Origin: Vicia villosa
Taxonomy: Eukaryota; Streptophyta; Magnoliopsida; Fabales; Fabaceae
Assembly: GCF_029867415.1 (NCBI RefSeq)
Contig: NC_081183.1
Coordinates: 66,848,336-66,912,335 of the forward strand
Direction: 5' to 3'
Length of the DNA: 64,000 bases
In this document: positions 48,037 through 58,800 of the stretch, piece by piece
How the letters are laid out: each line of letters opens with the position of its first letter
Position numbering within the stretch: position 1 is the first letter of the stretch
Position numbers and translations under genes: made by a program
The notes under the pieces: model-generated
What the model was told of the DNA's origin: nothing
Databases searched by the model: none
The model's input: only the letters and a program-made list of their open reading frames with translations

Positions 48037-48836
48037 GTCTGTCTTGTGTCTTAGTTGTTTTTTCTTTGTTTTTGCATCTGTTGTTTGCTTGCATCTGCTT
48101 GTGTATTCTCTTCTTCTGATTAATCAATGAAATATCTTTTTCTTTCTTCACTCTGTGTGTCTTTCATCTGAATCTTTTATGCTTTTTGATGTTATGACAA
48201 AAAGGGGGAGAAATGTGATAATTGACTTGATTTATAATATCAGTTGCTGGGCTTAAGTCTCAACATTCCTAACAATTATTTGCAAGTTTTTTGTCTTTGA
48301 TAGTTTTTGCAGGAATGTGATATTCTGGACAAAGCTCAATATGAGAAGCAAATACATGGGGAAAAGCAATTATAAATAAATAAAGCAAGCTTAGTGCTCT
48401 GAAGCTTCAACATCAGAAACAAGAAATGTCGTGATCAAACCTAAAGCTCTGGTACAAGAAGTCTCAAGATCTGATAGCTCTGATACATAGAAGACTGAAG
48501 ATATAGAGCTCTGATACAAGTGATCTTAAAAAGAAATTCAAAGCTCTGAAGCTGTCCAATGGAAGCTCTGAAGAGAAGCTCTGAATGTTCTGAAGTTCTA
48601 AGTTCAACGTGAAAGCCTCAACTAAAATGGAAAAATACTCAGGGAAGTCTTTTTATTTATAAATTCTTCTAGTATTAATTTCAGGGGGAGATTGTTAATC
48701 TCAGGGGGAGACATATTCACACACTCTGATTATATGCTTATGCTATATCTGTGTAATTGTCTTTGTTCAACTGATATTCTGGATACAAATTCATATCAAT
48801 TATATATGTTTTTGTCATCATCAAAAAGGGGGAGAT
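48037..48836 (+). other. Sirevirus 3' untranslated region with repeated polypurine tracts
   Basis: No gene. Purine tracts occur at about 48199-48210 (AAAAAGGGGGAG), 48682-48690 and 48702-48712 (CAGGGGGAGA), and next to the LTR at 48824-48836 (AAAAAGGGGGAGAT). The tract at 48682 is followed by TTGTTAATC, mimicking the true junction GATTGTTAG. From 48390 to 48610 the motif AGCTCTGA recurs many times. Multiple polypurine tracts are known for Sireviruses. Confidence 0.8.
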
Positions 48837-49912
48837 TGTTAGAACAAGAAATGTTCTGATCAACATTTTTAGTTTTGATGATAACATTATGTATGAATTT
48901 TGTATAACACAGTGTGGTACTCTAATCCTTTACGTTTTCCATTTCAAGAAATATATAAAGAGTATGCACAAATTAAGCATTCAGAATCACTGACCCAGAA
49001 GGTTCTGGATGGCTTCATCAGAACATGCTCTGGCAAGACATCAAAAGATGGTCCTGCAGAATCAGAACATGAACTGGAAAGCCTCAAAAGAATGGAAGTC
49101 AGAAGAACAAGCTCTGAAGCTCTGGTGGTATCACGCTCAAAGCACTTCAAAGTCAGAAGACAGAAGATGCTCTGCACCAAAGCTGATGACTCTGATATTC
49201 AAACGTTGTTATCTACAAAATTTGAGTCCAGAAGAAAGTACAAGATGAAAGGCTGTAACGTCAAATCTGTGACTGACAAAATAAACGTTAGAAGCTACAA
49301 AAGGCAAAGTCAGTAAAAGCAGCAAAAGCATGGCTCGAGGTAGTTAACAAAAGTGTGAAACATTAAATGCAGTGTTGTACTATTCACGCAAAGCATTAAA
49401 TGCTCCCAACAGTCATTTCCTCTCAAGCGCCTATATATAGAAGTTCTGATCAGAAGCAGCTCAACAACACTTGTGCAAACTTACAAAAACGCTGTCAAAA
49501 TCAAAAGCTAAAGAACTTCATCTTCAACCTCACAACTTTGTAATATCGTAGTGAGTGTTAAGAATTAGAACTTAAGAGAAATATCACAGTTGTGATTACA
49601 GCTTTATTAGAAGCAAATCCAACTCTTGTAAACTTTATTTTACATTGATTGTTAAAGGTTTCCTAGAGTGATCAGGTTGTGATCAGGAGACTCTAGAAGA
49701 CTTAGAGGATATCTAAGTGAAAAACCATTGTAATTAGTTGGATTGGTGAATTAAATCCTCAGTTGAGGTAAATCACTCTAAAGGGGTGGACTGGAGTAGT
49801 TTGGTTAACAAAGAACCAGGATAAAAATCATTGTGTTGATTGTTTTTATCTTCCAGGTTTTTGAGTTACACTTATTCAATCCCCCCCTTTCTAAGTGTTT
49901 TTCTATCCTTTA
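48837..49912 (+). repeat. 3' LTR of Sirevirus
   Basis: 1076 bp, TGTTAGAACAAG to CTATCCTTTA. The final CA has become TA. TTTAC follows at once. About 7% different from the 5' copy in the stretch compared by eye. Confidence 0.93.
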
Positions 49913-49917
49913 TTTAC

Positions 49918-51240
49918 TTGAGTCAGCTTCTTTGTGTGATGGGGGTTCACATTCCTTTCCACTTCTTAACTTGATAAATTTGCATGTCTCTACATTCTTC
50001 ACTCCATAAGTGGATGGTGTTTCTGTCGATCTAGGAAGTGTTCCGCGTGGTCTAGAACTCAAGGCAGTTGCAATCTGCCCCATTTGATTCTCTAGATTTT
50101 TTATGCTCACTCCTTGTGCTAAGAACTGACTATTTGTTTCTTGAATAAATGATTTCAATATGTTTTCCAACTGGTTGTCGCCCTGAGCAGGCGCAGCAAA
50201 ACCAGGAGGAACTTGTGGCGTTGGATTAGGTTGGGCATTTTAAGGCTTCGCTTGTCCTTGATTGTTGCTCCATGAAACATTTGGGTGGTTGCGCCATCTA
50301 GGATTGTAAGCATTACTGTAGGGGTTATTGTATCTGTTGTTGTTATTTCCAACATAGTTTTCTGAAACAGGATTTGCAGTATATTCTTCAAACAAATGTG
50401 CCCCTCCACAGTAGACACATGCAACCTCTGATGCGTCTGTGACCACCTTTATAGGTTCAGGTTTAGGCACGTCTGAAGTTATCAAATTCTTCATTATCTT
50501 ATGAATTTGTGCCACTTGTGCTGCAAGTGCAGTAGTCTCGGTGACTTCATGAACTCTAGCTGACCTTCTCTGAGTTGCACTTACATTAGCTCTTGCTGTG
50601 GGCCATTCATAAGTGTTAGCCGTGATACTTTCTATCAATCTATATTCTTTTTCATAATATTTAGACAATAGTGCTCCTCCACTAGACGCATCAAGCATAT
50701 CCTTAGAGTAATGTAATTAGGCTCTAAGGAATTCAACTAACTCTTGGTTCTATCCCTTAGAGAGTAAGGAAACAATCTGAGCCTGAAGGCATCATCGGTC
50801 ACGCCTGGAATCTTAAAGTTGCTAGCTACATCCAGGAACTGCCTCAAGTGTAAATGAGGATCTTTATTAGGTGCTCCTGAGTACTGACCAATGGTTTGTA
50901 ACATCTGAAACATCATGGGTTTGAACTCAAATTGGGCTGCAGTGATCTCAGGCAAGACAATGCCAATGCTCATGGATGTTAGATCAAAAACAACATAATC
51001 TCTAATGTTTCTTGCCCTGTCATTGGAATTACCAATGATGTCAGTATTTTCTGCCATGACTGGGATATGCTCTTCTTCGAGTGGAAAACATGGGGGATCT
51101 ACGTCAGCCAGGTTAGCTACTGGAGCTTCCGGTTGACGTCTAGCACGTCTTTGTCTTCTCAAGGCTCTCAATATTCTTTCAGGTTTAGGATATCCACTGT
51201 GAGTTAGCTGTAATGTTCTGCGCATGCAATAACGTAACAC
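49918..51240 (-). pseudogene. gag: Athila gag, N-terminal and central parts, decayed
   Basis: Minus strand from near 51240 (start perhaps at MAENTDIIGN, 51057). The first piece has FKPMMFQMLQTIGQYSG, DPHLHLRQFLDV and LRLFPYSLRDR, the Athila/Tat gag capsid signature. TAG replaces a Trp codon just after (about 50739), and a deletion of about 60 residues precedes MLDASSGGALLSK. The next piece has a short Cys/His motif (CVYCGGAHLFEE) and an Asn-rich stretch. A TAA lies near 50240, and the last piece (NILKSFIQETNSQF, NLENQMGQIATALSSRP, LRSGKE) runs in frame to the TTTAC target site and on into 18728. It cannot produce a working capsid protein. Confidence 0.85.
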
Positions 51241-51335
51241 CTATCGTGACAACAAACTACAGCAGACTGTCAAAAACACAAATGCTTAAAATAAATAGAA
51301 TCAAATACAAAAAAGAATCAATATGTAATAATCAC

Positions 51336-51353
51336 TCCCCGGCAACGGCGCCA
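51336..51353 (-). other. Primer binding site of Athila element (tRNA-Asp)
   Basis: The minus strand reads TGGCGCCGTTGCCGGGGA, the tRNA-Asp-type site typical of Athila elements. It lies upstream of gag and directly after the LTR end GGGTACGAAGTTTT. Confidence 0.9.
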
Positions 51354-51600
51354 AAAACTTCGTACCCGCAAGATACATGTTTTGATTGCAATAAGTGATA
51401 AATATTAAGAGTATTGTACCCGTAGGGAGTGCTACTGCACAAATATGACTTTTGTATTAATTCTAATTTCCATTTTAAGCATAAGTAAGAGAGATAATAA
51501 TTTTTGGCATTATGTCCAACTTTCTTGTATTATAAACTAAATAAAGTGAAAGACGAAGTGTTGTAGAAATGATATTTGAAATATAGTTGAGCTATGATCC

Positions 51601-51657
<57 letters not shown>

Positions 51658-52031
51658 TGTGTTTTAGTGTAAAGATGTGTGAAGTCGTGACATGTAAGGT
51701 TGTATTCTGGGATGCGCTCCTCTGTTGCATAAGTGGTTTATTTCGCGCTTATCCGGATCGACAATAAGGAATGAAGAAGGTTTGACTTGGGCTCGGAGGA
51801 TCATAAAGCTTTCCTTCGACGGTATCATTTGGAACCAAAAGAAGTTTGAGGGAACCCAATTGTTTGATCGTAATGGAGAATTCCCATCCTAGCTCAACAT
51901 GAGTTTGGTTTCGCTTTGAAAGACAAGCCACGCTCCATATATCTTAGTGCAGAAAAATTCGACTATGATTCAGATATAGCTGGAAAGAAAGGTATTTTCA
52001 TTAAAGCTTGGTCCGAGGTAAAGAAAGTGGG
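51354..52031 (-). repeat. Athila 5' LTR remnant, cut by the right Ogre
   Basis: The end of the LTR is fixed by the primer site. The start is lost beyond the Ogre that begins at 52032. No gene is supported; the 60-codon minus-strand frame at 51749-51931 is not recognised. A (TA)n run fills 51602-51655. Confidence 0.65.
51602..51655. repeat. (TA)n microsatellite
   Basis: About 27 TA units, uninterrupted, in the Athila LTR remnant. Confidence 0.95.
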
Positions 52032-52654
52032 TGTCGCACGCTCGCGAAAAGATAACAGAGTCGCCACTAATATATTTATCCCATCGAGGGAAAGGAAAAT
52101 CAGAACACCTAGCAAACAATAAGAACAAGGTCTTTCAACCAGAGATCAGGGTACGGGAGTTGGTTACGCAAGGGGAAGGTACTAGCACCCCTCACATCCG
52201 TCGTACTCAACGGTATCCACCTATGTTTGTTTCTATCTAAAGGGTGTAATCTATTACTAAAGCCTAAATGCGAATGCATGCAAAAGAAACACGGGGAAAA
52301 GAAAGGAATATTTACAATTGTGCTCCCTTAGGCCCCGCGACCTAATGCCTACATATCCTTTTCAAGAATCAGAGCGTCGTAGTTCAGCTTAAATGTTTTT
52401 GTTTGTTTTGTGTTTTTTAGTTGAACAAAGGTTAAGGTCACAATCCACGATGCTCAATTCTGGGAAACTTACACGCCTAAGTATGGAATGTACTTAACTT
52501 GTTCTTAGAAGAGAAGGAACATTGGTTTGTATTTTGAACCTTTATTAGGTTTTTTGAGTGTTTTTGGTTGGGTATTTTTAAGATGGAATTATTTTGCGAG
52601 TTGAATCACATAAGAGTGTATAAGTGGTGTCGAAGCAGATAAGGGAATACACCC

Positions 52655-54115
52655 TAAAATTCTGGTATGACAGACTCGGATGTCATTCCCGATGTCAAGA
52701 CATCTGATCTGTTTTTAATGTAGCAGAGGCAGAATGGAAAGATCCCCCAACTTTCAACATTACCAGATTGTAAATTTTATATGGTTCTGTAAAGGAACAG
52801 CTAACACTTCTGAACCTGATGTTATAAACGATGTCATAACATCCATGAATGAACAAACAACACAACGCAGAAAATAAATAACACAATTAATTGTTAACCC
52901 AGTTCGGTCTAACTACCTACTCTGGGGGCTACCAAGCCAGGAAGAAGATTTCACTATCAGTAGTACTATTTTATGTAAACAACCTCAGGTTTATAGATAA
53001 ACAACCTCTGGTTTACCTACTCACTACCCAGTGCAACCTTTATCTCAGACATCCATCCAAGACAAGAGAACCTCTGCTCACTCCCTAGTGATACCTAACT
53101 GTTACAACCCTACAACAGCTATTTACACAATTAACAATGAACAATAACTTGATCTTGCTTCACAGCTTCAATCGAGAATACAATACTCAACTCTTACCTA
53201 CATGTTTTGAGTGAGAACAATCACTTCTCTTACCTACAGTTTTTCAGAAGGACATGGAAGCCATCCCACAACCTGGGTGGTCTACCTATAGAAACCCTAA
53301 TGACTACATCTTTTCTAAACAAGGTTTTCTATGTCAAACTAGGTTACAAAGATTTCTATTTATAACCTATTCCCAATTGGACTTGGGGTTACAAATCGCA
53401 GCACTCCTTGCTGTTACAAATCTGCAGAAATCTTCTGCTACAATTAAGGTCTTTTAATCATGAGTTTCCTAATTTATCTCCTAAATTAGAAACTGTTTAA
53501 TCTTCAATCTTCTGATCTGATTCTTCCTGAATCTTCAATCTTCTGATTTGATTCTTCAATATTCTTTTGACCTTTACATTTGCGCCACATAGGATTACAA
53601 AATATTCTACGAATATCCTGTTTCTATTGAGTAACAAACTGAATCTTCCTTCCAGTTTTGCAGGCGCGATGTCATGAGTTGATGTCATGACATTCCATAT
53701 AACATCTTGCTTGTACCTGTTTTGTTCTTTTTATATTGGGTTAATAGTCATTTGCCCCCCTGCAATAGTAGCGATATTCGGTTTACCCCCCTATTAAAAA
53801 AAAAATTGTATTACCCCCCTGTAATATTTGGGTACCCCCCTAAACGTGTAAAAACCAGGGAGTAAAATTAAAAAAATATATTTTACAGGGGGGTAATTTT
53901 CCCTCTTAGGGGGCAAAAGACTTACAATTTTAATATTATAGGGGGGTAATACAATTTTTTTTTTAAAAGGGGGGTAAACTGAATATCGCTACTATTGCAG
54001 GGGGGCAAATGACTATTAACCCTTTTATATTTGCAAGATTACACATGTATTATGTTTTACTGCTATTATGTTTTAACCAAACATAGATGCTAATCAGCCA
54101 ATAAAAGCACTAACA
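52655..54115 (-). mobile_element. Ty1/copia solo LTR, minus strand, with MITE inside
   Basis: On the minus strand it runs from TGTTAGTGCTTTTATTGG to CATACCAGAATTTTA, flanked on both sides by CACCC (52650-52654 and 54116-54120). Without the MITE it is about 1170 bp. It contains a TATA box on the minus strand (TATAAATAG, 53356-53364) and ATGTCATGACAT-type palindromes (53670-53695). The terminal CA has changed to TA. No internal copia sequence is present. Confidence 0.8.
53738..54022. mobile_element. Mutator-type MITE with long terminal inverted repeats
   Basis: 285 bp. It starts GGGTTAATAGTCATTTGCCC and ends in the reverse complement. The inverted repeat extends about 55 bp with one visible mismatch, and the inner parts (GTATTACCCCCCTGTAAT against its complement) also pair, so nearly the whole element can fold back. 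Both sides carry the 9 bp TTTTATATT (53729-53737 and 54023-54031). A 9 bp duplication and G-initial inverted repeats fit the Mutator superfamily. No transposase is present. Confidence 0.85.
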
Positions 54116-57100
54116 CACCCACTCACTTCTCTTCCACTTAGGTAAGTAAAAATGTGATTCGCCTCTCTATTGATTAAGTATTTTAAAGTTGAAAAAGAAA
54201 AAGAAATGAAAAAGGGGAGACTAACCTAATATTCTAAGTACTAATTGAAATTGAACTAATACCCTAAGGGAAAAGAATAAGTAAAAGAGATTGGAAAAAG
54301 TCATTTAAGTTGACCAAAGTCAACTTTAAAAACTAGGGGTATTTTGGAAATTTCACAAAGTACAAAAAATATTCAGAAAAATATAAGGAAATAAATCCTA
54401 AACTAACAATGAAATATTCACAAGAATTTTGACATTTATATCAAACTTAAAGCTATCTTTTATGAATTAAAAACTAAGTATTTTTATTATGGTGAACCAA
54501 TCAAAAATTAAAGAAATTCAACAATTACAAAAAAAAAACTATGGATTCTAAAAAATCTAATTGGTCATGAAAATATATTTTTGTCATTTTCTATTTGCAT
54601 GAAAAATGATTTATTGACTAAAAGTTAAAAAATAAATGGAAATAAAAATCTAAAAAAAAAAAAAAGCTGCTATAGGGGGTGAATCAGCAATTTAATCCTA
54701 AACTGAGTTTGTGTTGTTGGCGCGTGGGGCCAGGAACCTGGGAGTTGTGGAGACGAATTTTCCTTAAACCCAATAGAAATCCAAATGTGGCCCAGGACTC
54801 AATGTATCACTCTCCAACTTCCATTTTATTTCATTATTATTATTTCAGCATGCATTATATTTTGGCTATGGTTTTTATACTTAGAACGTGACATGCTAAT
54901 ATGTGGACTTAACATCAATTGGGCAAACTCACTTAAATGAGAATAAGACAAAAGCCAGTAGAAGCCAATCATAGGACGCCACCGCACCATCAAATGATTA
55001 TAATAAGACAAAAGCATCCAAATAATGGGGAAGCTAAGCAACTAATAGGACGCCATGTATGCCAGTCAGAAAAAAGAAGATAAAACTCCCAGACGCCGGA
55101 ACCTACTGTTTCGTTCGTCTTCTCCAACATCGAGCCCCCGCCGAAAAACACCAAAACGCCCAGAAAAATAAAACACGGACATCACCTCCCTCGGATTTTC
55201 GTGCTGAGCACGAATCTGGCCTTAGCTTCCCTCAACTCTCTTTCTCTCTCTACCCTCTTAATCGAGCGTATTTTCAAAACCCTAACATCCAGAAACTTCA
55301 CCTAAATGCACTGCAAAGGTACCAAAACCCTCCCCATGCCACATAGAGTTCAAATACACAATTTAAACACTCATACAACAACTATATCATACCAACGGGA
55401 TCCATGTTCAAAATTCACATACAATATGCATTACATACTTTGCAAACATGGTGGAGCTAGATCTATCACATTTTTCTACAATGCAAGACAAACAAAAACT
55501 CACCTGAAGCGAAACTTGAACGAAAATCTTCAAAAAACTTCTATCTCCTACGATTTGAATCTTGGTGTGGATGATGAAAGCCATGTTCGAATCTTTGAAC
55601 TGCTGAGAAATAAACTCAGCTCTTGAAACTTGGTAGAACGTTATATGCTTTCTCAAGACTCCGTAGCAGTGGTGATTCAATGAGATGATGACACTAGGAG
55701 CTTGTTGGTAGAGATTGGAGAAGATGCATTGATGTTGATGAAGCACAATCAAGAGAAGAAGATGAAGGTTTGATTATGGTGGTGATGGAGGTTGTTGAAG
55801 GAGATGAAGATTCAGTTTCGAGTTTGTTTCAAAGTGTAACAAACTTTTCTTTGTAAAGAGAGGGTGAAGAGAGAAAGAGAGCAATGAGAGAGTTTGGTGT
55901 TTTGGAAATTGTGGAAAATGAAGCGTGTGTTCTGAGTTTGTGAAAGGAAGTTGCTTTATATATGATGGTTCACACGGTGTTCTAGTGTGTTGCAAGTGTA
56001 GTGGATCATTCCCTCCAAACTTAGTGTGTAAGAATGATGCATTTATAGTAAGTTTCCTATATGCTTTCACGTGTGCAGCACTTGCATGGTTATTATGGGA
56101 ATGGTTGGATGCAAAAGTTTGTAGATTGCTCATCAGAATAATACTTATGGTACTCACTTTGTGTGCTAATAACTTCAACTATAGGTCCTCAAATGGTTCA
56201 ATCTTGGTATTAATTTGAAGAGCGCATATCATAGAGTGCCTTTCATGTTGGAAGATTTGAGAGAACACACTTGTAGCCCATTCAAAAGTTGCTTGCAAAG
56301 TGGTGGTATACCACAACACATTACCTGCGCGCGTGACCTGACTCTGGCTCCTATCTTTGGCAAAAACGTGACTTGGTCAGGGCATGACTTTGAATCTCTC
56401 TATCTTGATCAACACCTGTTCAATTATCACACTCCATAGCTTAATGGAAAGAGGACATGGCAAGGAGTAGTTTGATACCCGGCTTGAGTCCTGAGGAAGC
56501 TTGTAGGTCTCTAAAATGAATGTTTGAAATGGCACGCCAAGTATTTGTGAGAATGCACGCGCGTGACTTGGATTTCTGCCCAGCCAGAAACATGATCTTA
56601 ACATTGCGAGGGTGAGACTTTGGGGCTTTACAATTGATTCAATATTCATTCAAATGAATCAATTCATGGCTTGTTATGTAGAGAGCATGAAGGAGAAGAG
56701 ATGGATGTCAAGTTTGAACCTGATGGATGTTTGTAGGTTCCTAGAATTAGCTTCAAAGTTGGCACACCAATTGTTTGATAAAATGCATGCGTTAGCAAAG
56801 AAAATGACTAGGCAGCTAGTCTTGTGTCCAACTTTGTATCCTCAACTTCCAACCTCTTTATCTCTTCAACCAAGCTTGAAATGGAAAAGTGTCCAACTAC
56901 AAAGTTGTTCTCTTCCATGAGAGGATTAACTTTGATTTTGGATTTTTTCCTAACAAATGTCTCTAGCCACGTGTAAATTGGTGGTGAAGTTGACTGATCA
57001 AGCATTTCCAAAAGTCTCAAAATATTTTCTAAGTGTCAATGTTTCCATTTATGGAAACTTCTCATTCCATCCACTTTCCACTTTTGGAAATTTTGTCAAC

Positions 57101-57670
57101 CTTCCTGATTTTATTTATTTCTCTGACTTTTCTTGGTCAATTTTCCACCAAAAGTGAATATTTGAATAACTGGCCTGATTTTGACCAAAATACCTAAAAG
57201 TCAATTGTTTGACTTTTTCAGTTATTAATGAAACTCATGATTAATCAGCTTCCAGCCAATGGCAATCAATTGAATACCTCCACACATATCCCATGCAATC
57301 TCTCGATATGAAATCAGCTCCTGATTAATATGTTAACCAAAAAGTTAACCGTGTTGACATTGGTCAAAAACCCTAATTCAAGGAGACCAGTTAAATTCCA
57401 AGTTTGTACATTCCAATCAATGCCTTGAGTCCAAAATAAGGAATTCCTATTTCAAGAAGGCCTTCAAAATAGGGATGATGCCACATGATTAAACCTTAGA
57501 TCCTCTTCTTTTGATCGGGAATTCTCTTCAATAGAGACTTCTTTCATGCCTTGATGCCACATGAATAGTATCAATGATACGAATGCATGCATTTGGGTCA
57601 TGGCCTAAATGAAGCATGTTTATCAGTTATAAGCTAGATAAATAGGGTAGGACAAATTTGGGGTATGACA

Positions 57671-57683
57671 GCTGCCCCTATTT
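57671..57683 (-). other. Polypurine tract of right Ogre
   Basis: The minus strand reads AAATAGGGGCAGC immediately before the 3' LTR start TGTCATACCCC. Confidence 0.7.
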
Positions 57684-58012
57684 AATCGTCTTAGACTTGA
57701 AGGTGAGATTGGCGTCGCCCTTTCGAACATTCGAGGTAGAAGAAGATTAAATATCAAGACCTGAAATTTGTCCTGAAAAGATAGTGTAAGTATTAACTTT
57801 ATTTTTTGTTTTTATATCTGCTGGGGAAAGAGTATTTTTGTTTTTTCTAGTGGCAGGTTATAGTAAGTAATGGTTAAATGGTGATAACTCGTAACGTGGT
57901 AACGGTGCCAATACAAGGTTCTCAAAGAGGTTATTGTTTTATGAAATAGTGATTGAAAAACACGGGTTTGACGGAGAGATAAGATCTACGGGCGATTTGT
58001 GGTCTCAAGGTA
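57684..58012 (-). other. Ogre 3' untranslated DNA, no gene
   Basis: Between the purine tract and the tandem array. No coding sequence or repeat stands out. Confidence 0.5.
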
Positions 58013-58800
58013 TGAAATAAAGGTAACACGGACGGGTGTTTAGATTAATACTAACAGGTACTAAAGGAGGATACAGAGGAGTATCAAAATAATAACACGG
58101 ACGAGTGTTTGAATCAATACGGACGAGTATTGAAGGAAGATACGAACGAGTATCATAAGGATTAACATAGACGATTGTTTGAATCAATATAGACGAGTAT
58201 TGAAGGGGGATACGACGAGTATCAAAAGGATAACACAGACGAGTGTTTGGATCAATACGGACGAGTATTGAAGGGGGATGCGGACGAGTATCAAAAAGAT
58301 AACACAGACGAGTGTTTGGATCAATACGGGTGAGTATTGAAGGGAGATACGGACGAGTATCAAGGAAAATAACACGGACGAGTGTTTGGATCAATACGGA
58401 CGAGTATTGAAGGGGAATACGGACGAGTATCAAGGAAAATAACACGGACGAGTGTTTGGATCAATACAGACAAGTATTGAAGGAAGATACAGACGAGTAT
58501 CAAAAGAATAACACGGACGGGTGTTTGGATCAATACGGATGAGTATTAAAGGAAGATACGGACGAGTATCAAGGATAACACAGACGAGTGTTTGGATCAA
58601 TACGGACGAGTATTGAAGGAAGATACGGACGAGTATCAAGGATAACATAAACGGGTATTTGGATCAATACGGACGAGTATTGAAGGGGGATACAGACGAG
58701 TATCAAGGAAAATAACACGGACGAGTGTTTGGATCAATACAGACGAGTATTAAAGGGAGATACAGACGGGTATCAAAAGGATAACACATACGAGTGTTGG
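58013..58800 (-). repeat. Tandem array in Ogre 3' UTR, 12 units of about 69 bp
   Basis: Units start at AACAC near 58025, 58094, 58165, 58232, 58301, 58371, 58441, 58509, 58576, 58643, 58713 and 58782, a spacing of 67-71 bp. Each unit has three sub-copies of (A/T)ACGGACGAGTRT, so the array has a higher-order period of about 69 over a subunit of about 23. The unit length leaves minus-strand open frames (58005-58445, 58430-58648) made of repeated peptide, which are artefacts of the array. Confidence 0.95.

Larger units (their letters stand above)
18729..49912 (+). mobile_element. Sirevirus (Maximus/SIRE-type Ty1/copia) element carrying nested insertions
   Basis: A pair of LTRs (1074 and 1076 bp) is flanked by the duplication TTTAC (18724-18728 and 49913-49917). 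Between them are a copia-type primer site, gag, pol in the order protease-integrase-RT-RNase H, an additional 3' reading frame, and repeated polypurine tracts ending in AAAAAGGGGGAGAT directly before the 3' LTR. The extra frame and multiple polypurine tracts are hallmarks of Sireviruses. A 20 kb Ogre-Tekay nest occupies 25171-45243. Without it the element is about 11.1 kb. By-eye counting of the first 330 bp of the two LTRs gives about 25 differences, so this insertion is much older than the elements within it. Confidence 0.92.
6618..52031 (-). mobile_element. Athila-type Ty3/gypsy element, backbone, fragmented by insertions
   Basis: Four segments read in order on the minus strand: LTR remnant and primer site (52031-51336), gag (51240-49918), gag end plus protease, RT and RNase H (18728-16208), and integrase (7614-6618). 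Removing the Sirevirus and one TTTAC copy restores a continuous gag frame, and removing the solo LTR and one GATGA copy restores a continuous frame between RNase H and integrase. That shows the segments belong to one element. The primer site is tRNA-Asp type, as in Athila. Every domain carries stops or frameshifts, so this is the oldest element here. Its 3' end lies beyond the left Ogre and its LTR start beyond the right Ogre. Confidence 0.88.
52032..57670 (-). repeat. 3' LTR of right Ogre, about 4.2 kb plus insertions
   Basis: The Ogre landmark ACAGAGTCGCCACTAAT and GGGAAGGTACTAGCACCCC lie near the 3' LTR end (52065-52190), and CAAATTTGGGGTATGACA at the start. A minus-strand TATA box candidate (TATATAAAG) is at 55956-55963. 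A copia solo LTR and MITE occupy 52655-54115. Open frames such as 55059-55346 and 55774-56178 match nothing I recognise, and I treat them as chance. Confidence 0.8.

Noticed and set aside
19768..49887. Poly-C runs in the Sirevirus LTRs (near 19768 and 49881) as regulatory elements
   Set aside because: Length differs between the copies and such runs are prone to slippage and sequencing error.
55059..56218. Possible host gene fragment in the right Ogre LTR
   Set aside because: Frames are short, on both strands and without known motifs; the LTR is continuous around them.
58005..58648. Minus-strand repeat protein (146 and 72 codons)
   Set aside because: Product of the 69 bp tandem array, whose unit length is near a multiple of three; no start context or domain.
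58013..58800. CRISPR-like regular repeats
   Set aside because: Units are head-to-tail with no unique spacers, and lie in a plant retrotransposon UTR.
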